This document shows positions 8,453 to 17,113 of a stretch of 31,921 nucleotides of DNA, piece by piece (positions within the stretch are counted from its first letter, which is position 1; each line of letters begins with the position of its first letter). The position numbers and the translations under genes are program-made. The notes beneath the pieces are model-generated. The model saw only the letters and a program-made list of their open reading frames with translations, was not told the origin of the DNA and did not search any database. The DNA is from Bacteroidales bacterium (GTDB lineage: Bacteria; Bacteroidota; Bacteroidia; Bacteroidales; Lentimicrobiaceae): positions 1-31,921 of the forward strand of contig JADJEQ010000033.1 of the NCBI GenBank assembly GCA_016709025.1. Direction: 5' to 3'.

Positions 8453-10624
8453 TTATGCCTCCTGGATTAGCCTTTTGTAGGCTCCATTCAGCTTCATCAA
8501 TTCTTCATGCGTGCCTCGTTCAGCAACCTTGCCGGCTGTTAACACGATAATTTCATCACAATCCCTGATAGTACTCAATCGGTGTGCTACAATTATGCAG
8601 GTGCAACCCCTGCGTCGGAGATTGTCATCAATATTTTTCTCTGTTGTCGCATCCAGTGCACTTGTGGCTTCATCAAGGATGATTATGGATGGATTTATAG
8701 CCAGTGCCCGGGCTATTTCTATCCGCTGACATTGACCTCCGCTGAAATTTTTTCCGCCTTCTTCAATCTGATAATTGTATCCACCGGGACAAGAACTGAT
8801 TTCCCCATGAATTTCTGCATCTGCGGAAGCCTTGATAATATGCTGATCCGGAATCGCATGATTCCACATGGCGATATTTTCTTTAATAGAGTCCTGGAAG
8901 AGAAAGATATCCTGGTCAACCAGGGCCAGTGAGTTATTCATCACAGGGCGGGGAATATTATCCCTTGTAATTCCATCAAACAGAATTTCGCCTGACCAGG
9001 GTTCGTAAAGCCCGGAAACAAGTTTTGAAATAGTTGATTTCCCGGAGCCTGATGATCCAACAAGGGCAACCCTCGCACCAGGTTCAAGCTTCAGGTTGAA
9101 ATTTTCAATCAGGGGTTTTTCCAGCGGACTATAGCCAAAAGTAACATTACGCAATTCAACAAAGCCTTTTAGTTTAGCATCTGCTGCTGTCTCAATCCCA
9201 TAATCCTGATCAGGCAGAACAACTGCTTTATCTATTTCAGCATTCAGGACATCATCCAGCCTGTTTACTCCGGCTGTTATATCCTGCACTTTTGAATATA
9301 AACTCACAAGACTATTGACAGGAGCGGTAAAACTGCCCATCAGTGCCTGAAAAACAATTAGCTGGCCCATTGTGAGTTCACCCCTGATCACAAGAATACT
9401 GCCAAAGCCAAGTAGTACCATAGTGTTCAGCGAATTGAGCAGGGGAGAAGCCAGGTCTAGTTTTTGTGAGATAAGCCCAATACGTTGCTGCATATTTATC
9501 AGCACCGACTGACTATCGACCCATTTAGCGAAGAAGTCGGATTCAGTCCCTGATGCTTTTATCGTTTCAATCAACTGAAGCCCATTTACAGAGAGTCCGA
9601 TTTGCTTTCCCTGTTCAACCTGGAGCTTATTATTGAGTTCTGTCCGCTTTTTTGAAACCGCCCTTACAATTGATATATTGATCAAAGCAAATAAAATTCC
9701 GACAAGGGTGAGTATTACGCTGTACCTGAATAGAATAACTGCAAAGAACACCATTGATATCAGGCTGAGGAAACTGTTGGCCAGGTCGCCTGAAAGCAGT
9801 TGAGCAACCTTGTTGTTTATCGCAATACGTCCATTTATATCACCCGCAAATCGTTGGCTGAAGAATGCAACCGGAAGATTCAAAACATGCCAGAAGTAGT
9901 TTGACGACAGGGAGAGGGCTACCCTGGTTTCCAGTCGGAGAAGGTATTTTTGCTGGATGTAAGTAAGAACAAGTTTAATAATCCCAAGTAAAGCCAAACC
10001 GATTATCAATGGCCTGAACCAATTGTCGAAGCGTTTAATGAGGATGTCGTCAATAAAAATCTGGGAAAGGGAAGGGATGATGATACCCGGGATGATGAGG
10101 AATAAACTGCAGATTACCAGGAAAATTATACTGCTTCTCAAGCCGGTCATTTTCTTTCTCAATGAGCTTGCCACATTGGGTTTTGTCCCTGATTTGCTGA
10201 AAGTATCTCCCGGTTTAAAGTTTAGGGTTATCCCGGTATATGATTTACTGAATTCTTCGTGACTAACCTTTCGGTGGCCTGTGGCAGGATCATTCAGATA
10301 GAAATACTTTTTGTCAAAGCCTTCAACAACTATGAAATGGTTGAAATTCCAGAAAACAATGAAAGGCAGGTTTGCAGTATGCAGCTGATCGATTTCCAGT
10401 TTCAGTCCTGATGCTTCAAAACCATTGTTTCGTGCGGCTTTTATGAGATTAAGAGCATTGCTTCCATTGCGGGATATGCCACACTCTACACGCAATTGTT
10501 CAAGAGGTTTATAGAGTCCGTAAAAACCAAAGATCATTGAAAGGGATGCAGCACCACACTCCACTGTTTCCATCTGGAGCACGGTATCTGTTTGTACCTT
10601 TTTGTATGTTTCTTTAGTTATCAT
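8453..10624 (-). CDS. NHLM-type peptidase-containing ABC transporter (C39 domain)
   Basis: This bifunctional exporter cuts the precursor after Gly-Gly and moves the product across the inner membrane. The C39 peptidase occupies about residues 1-140, with the catalytic Cys in QMETVECGAAS (Cys23), His in NFNHFIVV (His96) and Asp in LNDPATG (Asp112), all present. A six-helix membrane domain follows, then the ATPase: VGSSGSGKST, FSGGQCQRIEIARAL, IIILDEATSALD, IVAHRLST. I chose ATG 10624 (MITKETYKK), 16 bp after the HlyD stop. A longer frame begins at a TTG at 10651 that overlaps the HlyD gene and lies upstream of the conserved domain. About 723 residues is normal for the family. The double-Gly site in the precursor at 17114-17643 is the expected substrate. 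Confidence 0.93.
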   Translation of the reverse strand: MITKETYKKVQTDTVLQMETVECGAASLSMIFGFYGLYKPLEQLRVECGISRNGSNALNLIKAARNNGFEASGLKLEIDQLHTANLPFIVFWNFNHFIVVEGFDKKYFYLNDPATGHRKVSHEEFSKSYTGITLNFKPGDTFSKSGTKPNVASSLRKKMTGLRSSIIFLVICSLFLIIPGIIIPSLSQIFIDDILIKRFDNWFRPLIIGLALLGIIKLVLTYIQQKYLLRLETRVALSLSSNYFWHVLNLPVAFFSQRFAGDINGRIAINNKVAQLLSGDLANSFLSLISMVFFAVILFRYSVILTLVGILFALINISIVRAVSKKRTELNNKLQVEQGKQIGLSVNGLQLIETIKASGTESDFFAKWVDSQSVLINMQQRIGLISQKLDLASPLLNSLNTMVLLGFGSILVIRGELTMGQLIVFQALMGSFTAPVNSLVSLYSKVQDITAGVNRLDDVLNAEIDKAVVLPDQDYGIETAADAKLKGFVELRNVTFGYSPLEKPLIENFNLKLEPGARVALVGSSGSGKSTISKLVSGLYEPWSGEILFDGITRDNIPRPVMNNSLALVDQDIFLFQDSIKENIAMWNHAIPDQHIIKASADAEIHGEISSCPGGYNYQIEEGGKNFSGGQCQRIEIARALAINPSIIILDEATSALDATTEKNIDDNLRRRGCTCIIVAHRLSTIRDCDEIIVLTAGKVAERGTHEELMKLNGAYKRLIQEA

Positions 10625-10640
10625 TAGTTCCCGGGATATG

Positions 10641-11890
10641 TCAAATTCCAATCAATTTCTTCATAAATGGCATTACAAGGGTAATGGGAGGTTGTTCCCT
10701 TGCAATGACGTTTCCAATACAAATGGTACCGGTCGACAACTTATGCTGTGGTCCTGATGAAGATGACCATTGATAACCGCTGAATGTGGATGAATCTTTG
10801 GTCAATTCGACATCCACGCGGTATGGGGCACCATAGGCAGAAAGCATTTCAACCAGCCTTGCATTATCAAGAAGCGACATCATGCTGCTTGATGTAACAG
10901 GGAAGTGAGAAACGAAACTGACCTTTCCTTTTATAAATCCATATTCTTCCACGTGGAATGTTGTTGGAATGATTTCCACTTTCATCCCTTTATCAATTTC
11001 ATCAGCCATATTTGGCGGGATAAAAATCAAGGCTTCTACTGTTTTTTCAAGAGTTTCAATAGTGATCAGCGGAATTCCTGCATTAACAAATGAACCGGGT
11101 AATGCACTTATTTCGATCACAATACCGGTATAGTCAGAAATAATTTTACTTGCCTGATCATACTGAAGCTGGGCATCCGCAAGGCTTGCACGAGCCATCA
11201 GTACCTGGTTCCAGGTTTCGAGTAGTTGCGTCCTTTTCGAGAATTCCGATGCCGAAAGTGAAATATCCAATTGTGAGTCATCCCAGTGAACAGCTTCCAT
11301 CTCTTCGCGTGTGGCAACTATTTGTTGCTGTATCTCAAAACCTGTGTTTTTGTGACAAGTCCCTGGCTGTTTAGATTTTCCAGGTTTTTCTCCCGTTCTA
11401 GCTGGCTTTTTAACCGGTTTTCCAGGTTTTCAACCTTTCTTTTTAGGCTGCGGTGTTGTGATAATTTACTATTTACCTGAATTAAGGAGTCTTTCAGGTG
11501 CTCTTTGGCAATAAGTGAATAGTAGTCTTCAAGTTCATCATACTGCTGCTGGACATCTTCCAGTTTTTGTTTTAATTCAGGTTGGGAAATAAGAGCTATT
11601 AATTGCCCTGTACTAACTGAATCTCCCAGCTTTACATTAATTTCAGATAGTTGTCCATTAACAGGCGATGCAATACTCCGGTTTCCGGTTGACCGAATCA
11701 ATATCCCGGTCCCGGCTACTTTAGTAGTTGTATTGCCCATGAATCCCCACAATAATAAAAAAATGAGAATAAGCCCAATTCCTGCTATGATCAGCCAGGC
11801 TGAAGGCTTAATTACATGTATCAATTGGTTTAGTTGCTGCCCGGGATGTTCCTGCTTTGAGGCTTGCTCACGGTATAAGTCAGATGGCAT
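10641..11890 (-). CDS. HlyD-family adaptor of NHLM secretion system (one frameshift)
   Basis: This membrane-fusion protein links the ABC exporter to the TolC channel through the periplasm. It has a short cytoplasmic tail, one membrane helix (WLIIAGIGLILIFLLLWGF, about residues 33-51), a first biotinyl-lipoyl half (GQLSEINVKLGDSVSTGQLI), a coiled coil rich in Gln/Glu/Leu, the second lipoyl half (GIVIEISALPGSFVNAGIPL) and a beta-barrel. The frame from ATG 11890 stops at 11318. The coiled coil resumes in another frame from about 11335 as EIQQQIVATREEM and runs to the stop at 10641. One missing base at the A4 run 11337-11340 restores about 416 residues (TQVLEIQQQIV), the expected size. Either a sequencing error or a real inactivating mutation; because the flanking export genes are intact I favour error. 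Confidence 0.85.
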
Positions 11891-11915
11891 ATCTTATCTT
11901 TGATGCGTTAAACCA

Positions 11916-13493
11916 TTAATGTTTTGGCAAAGTGATCAATTGGTCAAGTTCAATTGTATTGTCCGGCTTGCCTGGATTCAACAACGTTCCTGTAATGAAT
12001 CTGAAATAGACTACTTCGGAGTAATACCTGCCCATAATTGAAATCAGGTTCAGGCGTGCATTCAATAGTTGTGTCTTTGTGCTATTCACATTAATTAAAG
12101 TAGATTCCTGGTCAATATATTTCCGTTTTTCGTTTTCATAAATAGCTGCCAGGTAATCTAAAGTCTCCATTTGATCCTGGTATTCCCCGATAAGGAAGTT
12201 CAGTTTGTCAGCCGAAAGCTGCACCTCTGATAAAATGCTATTGGCCAGCATCTGTGCCTGGTTATTACTTTGTTCCAGCAATGCTTTATTCTGTACCACA
12301 ACTCCTTTCCCGGATTTATTGGATACCGGCAATTGGAAGTCAAGCGAAACCCATACGGAAGGACCTGGTATGTTTTGGGAATAAGGTGCCGTGAAATTGT
12401 ATTGATCAGAGGCCACAAGACCAGTGTATCCGCCAGTAACATTCAGATCAAGCTTAGGCTTAACTGCCTGATTAGCCAAAAGCAGGTTGCATTTTCCCGA
12501 CTCCACTGTTTGAAGAAGTGCCTGGTAATCACCTCGCTGATTCAAAACCTGGTCTGGATTGGTGCTTCTCAATGCTGTAAGGTCAATGCTTTTTAAATCG
12601 ATCAAGGGAAATATATCAGTTGGAAAGCCCAGGGAGTCGATTGATTTAGCATCAAGTCCCATGACTTGCCCAAGGTTGGTCCGGGCCGATAAAAGCTGTT
12701 GGTAGTAGTCGGACAACATGATCAGGTATGAACCTATGTTGGCACTCACATTAAGGGTGTCGGCACTGGGAATAAGATCGGCCGATGCCAGTTTCCTCAT
12801 CTGGTCCAGGTAGTCATACTCATTATCAATGACCTCACGTATTTGAACACATTGTTCATTCATGGCGGCATAGTTCCAATATGCTGATGCTGTAGCATAA
12901 ATAGACTGAGTTACGGTATGGTACAATTTTTTAAGATTTGCCTCAAACAGCAACTGATTTGCATTGATGGATGCGGTTGTGGCTGCCTTTCCACTATTTT
13001 GAAGAAGTGGGATGTTTATTGTAAGATTGGCAGCCAGGTGATTCTGATATCGTTTAGGATAGACATTCTGGCTATCATACTTGCTTTCAGAAAAGGTGGC
13101 CAGTACATTCGGACTTACTGTAATGCCATATTCAAACTGTTTACTGATACCTAATTGGTAGGATAAAACATTTGAATACTGGTGGATAATCTTATCCTGA
13201 ATGGTGTATTCCGGATTATTGAGAATGTTTTTCTGGGCTGAAAGATTAAGTTTATAATCAAACTTGCCCTCTGATGACATAAAAAGCCCATAATAATAGT
13301 CAGCAAGCTGTTGCTGGTTTTTAATATCCCAGCTATAAGTCATGGTTCGATGGACCGATTCAATGAGTGAAACCCCGGGTAATAAATCTAGCTTACTTTT
13401 TAGGTTTTGTGCCCCCAGGAAAAGAGGAACAGAGATCAACCCTGCCATTAAAGCAGGCAATAGAAAAATCAATGTTGCGGTTTTCCTGCCCAT
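11916..13493 (-). CDS. TolC-family outer-membrane channel of the RiPP cluster
   Basis: This 525-residue outer-membrane efflux protein has a signal peptide at about residues 1-28 (LIFLLPALMAGLISVPLF) and two OEP-type repeats of long helices and strands. Examples are ASINANQLLFEANLKKLYHT, AKSIDSLGFPTDIFPLIDL, and a second half with SVWVSLDFQLPVSNKSGKG and NQAQMLANSILSEVQLS. It sits 6 bp after the methyltransferase stop and 25 bp before the HlyD gene. This gives the cluster its own double-membrane export path, which is expected in a Gram-negative host. ATG 13493 is the start. It is a different protein from the TolC homologue at 26210-27505, which belongs to the RND operon. Confidence 0.9.
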   Translation of the reverse strand: MGRKTATLIFLLPALMAGLISVPLFLGAQNLKSKLDLLPGVSLIESVHRTMTYSWDIKNQQQLADYYYGLFMSSEGKFDYKLNLSAQKNILNNPEYTIQDKIIHQYSNVLSYQLGISKQFEYGITVSPNVLATFSESKYDSQNVYPKRYQNHLAANLTINIPLLQNSGKAATTASINANQLLFEANLKKLYHTVTQSIYATASAYWNYAAMNEQCVQIREVIDNEYDYLDQMRKLASADLIPSADTLNVSANIGSYLIMLSDYYQQLLSARTNLGQVMGLDAKSIDSLGFPTDIFPLIDLKSIDLTALRSTNPDQVLNQRGDYQALLQTVESGKCNLLLANQAVKPKLDLNVTGGYTGLVASDQYNFTAPYSQNIPGPSVWVSLDFQLPVSNKSGKGVVVQNKALLEQSNNQAQMLANSILSEVQLSADKLNFLIGEYQDQMETLDYLAAIYENEKRKYIDQESTLINVNSTKTQLLNARLNLISIMGRYYSEVVYFRFITGTLLNPGKPDNTIELDQLITLPKH

Positions 13494-13499
13494 GACACA

Positions 13500-15551
13500 T
13501 CAACTTTTGCTTGTAATTCCACTATCCCAGAATTGGCGGACTGTTTCGGCTGAAGAAATATTCTTTCCTCCGGGGAAATTCTCCAGGTCTTGCTGGACCT
13601 CACAACTGCCTTCGATTGCCAGGTTTAAAAGTTTCTGATCAATTTCTACAATCAGCTTCAATTTCTTCAGCCGGTTCAGGATTTTTTCAAGAGTTTCTCC
13701 AGAGATATCATTACCTGTAAGGTTCTTAAACTGCTGAATAATACCATTCCTGTCAATTCCCTTATCCTGCATCACAAATACTTCAGCTTCAGCTCCTGTA
13801 AGAATGATGATATTCTTTTCAGCGGCCGGCCTGAGATCAAGAACTTCAATGGTTTCTGCATCCACGCGGTTATAACTCAACATCGGTTTAAAAACCGACC
13901 CCGCCTGCCTGATCCACAGTTCAATGGCATTATGAACTCTGGTATAAACATTATGCTGAATCGTTTTATGGAAATCCGGATCCACAAAGAATACCGATAA
14001 ATTGGCTATGGTTTCATCCGGGAATGGGTAAATGTAGCGTGTAGCAGTAAATGGCCTGAGTTTTAGGTCAGAAACATGCTGGTTGTCGAAATAGTAAGAA
14101 TAGCGGTTAAACCTGATAGGGTTGAATTTATTGGGAGGTTGAAGATGCGACAAAAGGGGTATCAAGGGTTCTATTTCTTCATACCATTCAGGTTTTTCAC
14201 CGGGGAATCCAAATAAAAAATTCCAGCTAACCCGAATTCCATTTTTCCTGGCAAATTTCAGGTGGGTGATGTTGGTAATGGCATCAGTGCCCTTGTTCAT
14301 CAGATTCAGTACAGGATTACTGAGTGATTCGAGACCAGGTTGTGTCCAACTGATACCCGCATCATTCATTTGTTTGAAATGAGAGGGCTTTAGATTGGCC
14401 TTGGTTTCATAAAACAGTGAGTAAGGCTTACCCAGGGCAGCCAGTTGTGGCATCAGGTTCTTGAAATAGCTCATGTCGATGATGTTGTCAACTACTTCAA
14501 TCCTGGTGGTTTGATTTTCACTGGCTATACTTGCAAAATGCAACAGGGCATTCTGCGGACTTTTTGACCGGAACTTTAATCCAAAGCCATTTAATCCACA
14601 AAATGTACACTGGTGATGATTTCCCCACCAACAGCCCCTTGCGGTTTCTGCCAGGTAACCGGTAATAAGTTCTTTCCCGATACTAAGATTTTGGACCGTA
14701 AGGTTAAAGTCGATATAGTCAGGAACAGGCAGGTGATTCAAGTCTAAAACAGTGGCACGTGGAATTTCATTTTCGGGCAGGTTATAATACCGTGAACTTT
14801 TATCCCTGAATTCACTTCCCAATGTTCCATACGGAAGTTCTGATTGTTTAATCCCGGGTCCTTTTTCAGTGATAATTTTCACCAGGTCAACAATCAGGTC
14901 ATCAGCTTCGCCGGAAACAGCATAATCAACAAAATCAAAATTCTGCATAATGGTCTTCCCGAAGATCCCTTCGCAATTTGATCCGCCAATAAGGGTGACC
15001 ATATCAGGATTTAGCTGTTTAATGCGCCTGAGTAAAGCAAGAGAGGCATTCGATTGCTGAAATACTGTGCTGCAACCAACAATCCTGGGGTTTAATTCAA
15101 TAATGGCTTGTGCCATCTCTTCAATAAACAGGTTGGCTTTATTCCTTAGTTCAGCCAGAAGGTTTTTACGCTTTTCCCTGAATGCCTGGTTGGGATTTTC
15201 TATTTCCCTGAAATTTAGTTTATAGTAGTTTTCAATGGAATTTCCCTCAAAATCAGGAAAAAGTGACTGAGAAAACAACCATTCACCAAGCATGTACTGT
15301 GCAGGATAGTAGTCAGCAAATGCATATTCACTGTTTCCGGTTAGTTCTCCGAATAATAGGTTACCATAGATCACCCTGCTCGAAATACCTGCTGACTTCA
15401 CTGTGGCATTCAGTAATCCGAGGCCTATGGAAGGCCGCTCGAGAGAAACAAGTGGCATTAATACGAAGCAAACATCCGAATGTGTGTAATGCTTTCTAAT
15501 CCAGTCTCTTGTGTTGAATTGAGGTATCGGGCTCTTCATCGAGGATTCCAT
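13500..15551 (-). CDS. Cobalamin-type radical SAM RiPP maturase (C-methyltransferase family)
   Basis: This radical SAM enzyme has an N-terminal B12-binding-like domain at about residues 25-230 (VLMPLVSLERPSIGLGLLN, IVGCSTVFQQSNASLALLRR, VTLIGGSNCEGIFG, AVSGEADDLI). The cluster motif is RGCWWGNHHQCTFCGLNG at about residues 306-323. Its C-x7-C-x2-C spacing is what I associate with the RiPP-maturation family annotated as C-methyltransferases; canonical CxxxCxxC enzymes differ. A TIM-barrel part follows (IEVVDNIIDM, WTQPGLESLS) and a C-terminal winged-helix-like region. Predicted role: methylation at unactivated carbons of the core peptide, or a related radical change. Start: ATG 15551 or ATG 15539, both inside the end of the epimerase gene; a TTG at 15557 is less likely. 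The 44-56 bp overlap suggests coupled translation. Family confident, exact reaction inferred. Confidence 0.88.
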   Translation of the reverse strand: MESSMKSPIPQFNTRDWIRKHYTHSDVCFVLMPLVSLERPSIGLGLLNATVKSAGISSRVIYGNLLFGELTGNSEYAFADYYPAQYMLGEWLFSQSLFPDFEGNSIENYYKLNFREIENPNQAFREKRKNLLAELRNKANLFIEEMAQAIIELNPRIVGCSTVFQQSNASLALLRRIKQLNPDMVTLIGGSNCEGIFGKTIMQNFDFVDYAVSGEADDLIVDLVKIITEKGPGIKQSELPYGTLGSEFRDKSSRYYNLPENEIPRATVLDLNHLPVPDYIDFNLTVQNLSIGKELITGYLAETARGCWWGNHHQCTFCGLNGFGLKFRSKSPQNALLHFASIASENQTTRIEVVDNIIDMSYFKNLMPQLAALGKPYSLFYETKANLKPSHFKQMNDAGISWTQPGLESLSNPVLNLMNKGTDAITNITHLKFARKNGIRVSWNFLFGFPGEKPEWYEEIEPLIPLLSHLQPPNKFNPIRFNRYSYYFDNQHVSDLKLRPFTATRYIYPFPDETIANLSVFFVDPDFHKTIQHNVYTRVHNAIELWIRQAGSVFKPMLSYNRVDAETIEVLDLRPAAEKNIIILTGAEAEVFVMQDKGIDRNGIIQQFKNLTGNDISGETLEKILNRLKKLKLIVEIDQKLLNLAIEGSCEVQQDLENFPGGKNISSAETVRQFWDSGITSKS

Positions 15552-16926
15552 AATCAAACATCCGGTTAATGGTATAAAAAATATTCTCCTGGGGTTCCCC
15601 GGTTGAAGATGACAGTTTTGCTGCTATTTCACCGGCTGTAAATTTTCCCTGGCTTATCAATTCCCCAACCTCAGAGATAAGGGGCAGGTCTTTGATTCGG
15701 ATCCGCATGTACACCGAACTGACTTCAATGGCATTTGTAGCCGGGGCATAGGTGAAATCCTGGTGGAACCGCATCAGATCATCTGCTTCCGGAAATGGTT
15801 TGGCAAATTTTTCAATCAACCTGTTCATGGTTTCTTCAAGATCCTGTGCATCAGTAAATGGTTCATTGGCAAGTGTCCAGTATCCTAAAGGCCATCTTTT
15901 ACTTGAATTACAGGGTGTTACCATGCGAATTGATTTTTCAGCCATATTGATCAGAAAGCCGGTGATACAGGCAATGGTGCTGCCTTCTTCAGAAACTTTT
16001 GATGAATCCATATGTTGGGCAGCTCGCCCGGCCTTGGCAAATACGCTGTTTGACTCGTTGGTTTGAGGCAACATCTCCACCCTGATCAATTCTTCCGGTG
16101 AAAATTCATTGTGGATTTTTTCGAGAATGGGTAAGCTCAGCACTGAAAATCGTTCAACAAATCCGTTGTTTTCTTCCGACAGTTTCAGAATTGTCCGTAT
16201 CCTGTCGGGATATTTATAAGCCAGTGCTGTAGTGGTTTGCGGGAAATGCCCTAAAATCCTGCCAAAGTCGGTGATGAATTTTTCATAGTCAGGATTGTCA
16301 AGGGGTTCGGTGGCATAATAACAGGTACCAAAACTGCCTGAATTTCCAAGAACATTTTTTACTGATTGCAGTGTTTCATTCCACAATTTTGCATTGTCAT
16401 CGGTATACCTGAAAACTTTACTCAACTTCTCGGATGCAACGGCACAAAACCAGCATCCTACCGAACATCCTTTAGTCAGTTCAAAGTTGATGGGAGAATG
16501 AATGATGGCAGCGCTTTTAGCTTTACCCAGTTCAATATAACATCTATTGATCTGGCGCTGACGCCATTTGCGCAATCGTTCATTTTCCGGGGCACATCCA
16601 ATAGTTTGTAAACGATCACGATGACTTATCTTTTCATTTACAAACGACCTGTATTGTTTCACAATCGATGGAATTTCGCTGCCTGATTGACGAAACGCTT
16701 TTGCGTATTCAGGATCCGTGAGTATCCCTACTTCATCAGGGTCCAGATCAAAGTTGAAATAAGCTGAAGGGTATGAAAAGTCTGCTGCAGTTTTTTCCCT
16801 GAAATCATTATCGCAGGTCCACCGTTCCAGGACCCGTTTTGTTTCACCTATCCGTCGGTTATATTCAAGGGATCCTTTCCCCGAAAAAATGGGGAGAATC
16901 TCAGTCAACTCATTGGTCTCTATCAT
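15496..16926 (-). CDS. PoyD-like radical SAM peptide epimerase
   Basis: This is a RiPP amino-acid epimerase that turns L-residues of a leader-bound core peptide into D-residues by radical abstraction of the alpha hydrogen. The [4Fe-4S] motif is ELTKGCSVGCWFCAVASEK (Cys154, Cys158, Cys161; CxxxCxxC), closely resembling the proteusin epimerases PoyD, AvpD and OspD as I recall them. Later family-like segments are FGTCYYATEPLDNPDYEKF, SVLSLPILEK and MVTPCNSSKRWPLGYW. PoyD-type enzymes need a Cys hydrogen donor; Cys339 (in TPCNSSKRWPLG) or Cys320 are candidates here. The C-terminus (about 410-476) looks like a small winged-helix, possibly leader-binding. Its 476 residues suit the family. ATG 16926 is the start, 187 bp after the precursor stop. 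Confidence 0.9.
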   Translation of the reverse strand: MIETNELTEILPIFSGKGSLEYNRRIGETKRVLERWTCDNDFREKTAADFSYPSAYFNFDLDPDEVGILTDPEYAKAFRQSGSEIPSIVKQYRSFVNEKISHRDRLQTIGCAPENERLRKWRQRQINRCYIELGKAKSAAIIHSPINFELTKGCSVGCWFCAVASEKLSKVFRYTDDNAKLWNETLQSVKNVLGNSGSFGTCYYATEPLDNPDYEKFITDFGRILGHFPQTTTALAYKYPDRIRTILKLSEENNGFVERFSVLSLPILEKIHNEFSPEELIRVEMLPQTNESNSVFAKAGRAAQHMDSSKVSEEGSTIACITGFLINMAEKSIRMVTPCNSSKRWPLGYWTLANEPFTDAQDLEETMNRLIEKFAKPFPEADDLMRFHQDFTYAPATNAIEVSSVYMRIRIKDLPLISEVGELISQGKFTAGEIAAKLSSSTGEPQENIFYTINRMFDYGILDEEPDTSIQHKRLD

Positions 16927-17029
16927 TATATAATTTTTGAATAATTAGGAGCAGAACTTATCCCGCAATGAGAATTTATCAGAAAAATCCACTGATTGTA
17001 AATTGGGTGTAAATGATCCCTTGTTCTAT

Positions 17030-17062
17030 GGCGGTAATACCATTTAAAGGTTTTATGCCGTC
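17030..17062 (-). promoter_or_regulatory. Possible stem-loop between precursor and epimerase genes
   Basis: On the minus strand GACGGCA and TACCGCC can pair (with two G-T pairs) around a loop containing CCTTTAAATGG. It lies about 50 bp after the precursor stop and 100 bp before the epimerase start. No T-run follows, so it is not a classical terminator. RiPP precursors are often made in excess of their enzymes, and such a hairpin could protect or end part of the transcript. Weak evidence. Confidence 0.25.
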
Positions 17063-17113
17063 ATTAAAAAAGGTTAATAGAATGATGGGAAATGGCTGAT
17101 CATTCCTTATGGG

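Noticed and set aside
10625..10651. TTG start for the C39 exporter
   Set aside because: It overlaps the HlyD gene; ATG 10624 has better spacing and leaves the peptidase domain whole.
11318..11341. Programmed -1 ribosomal frameshift in the HlyD gene
   Set aside because: The site (GTTTTGA) is not a canonical X-XXY-YYZ slippery heptamer, and similar breaks occur in many unrelated genes of the window.
12200..12442. Alternative frame inside the TolC gene, and other shadow frames across the RND and ABC genes
   Set aside because: They lie wholly within well-supported genes and carry no family signal.
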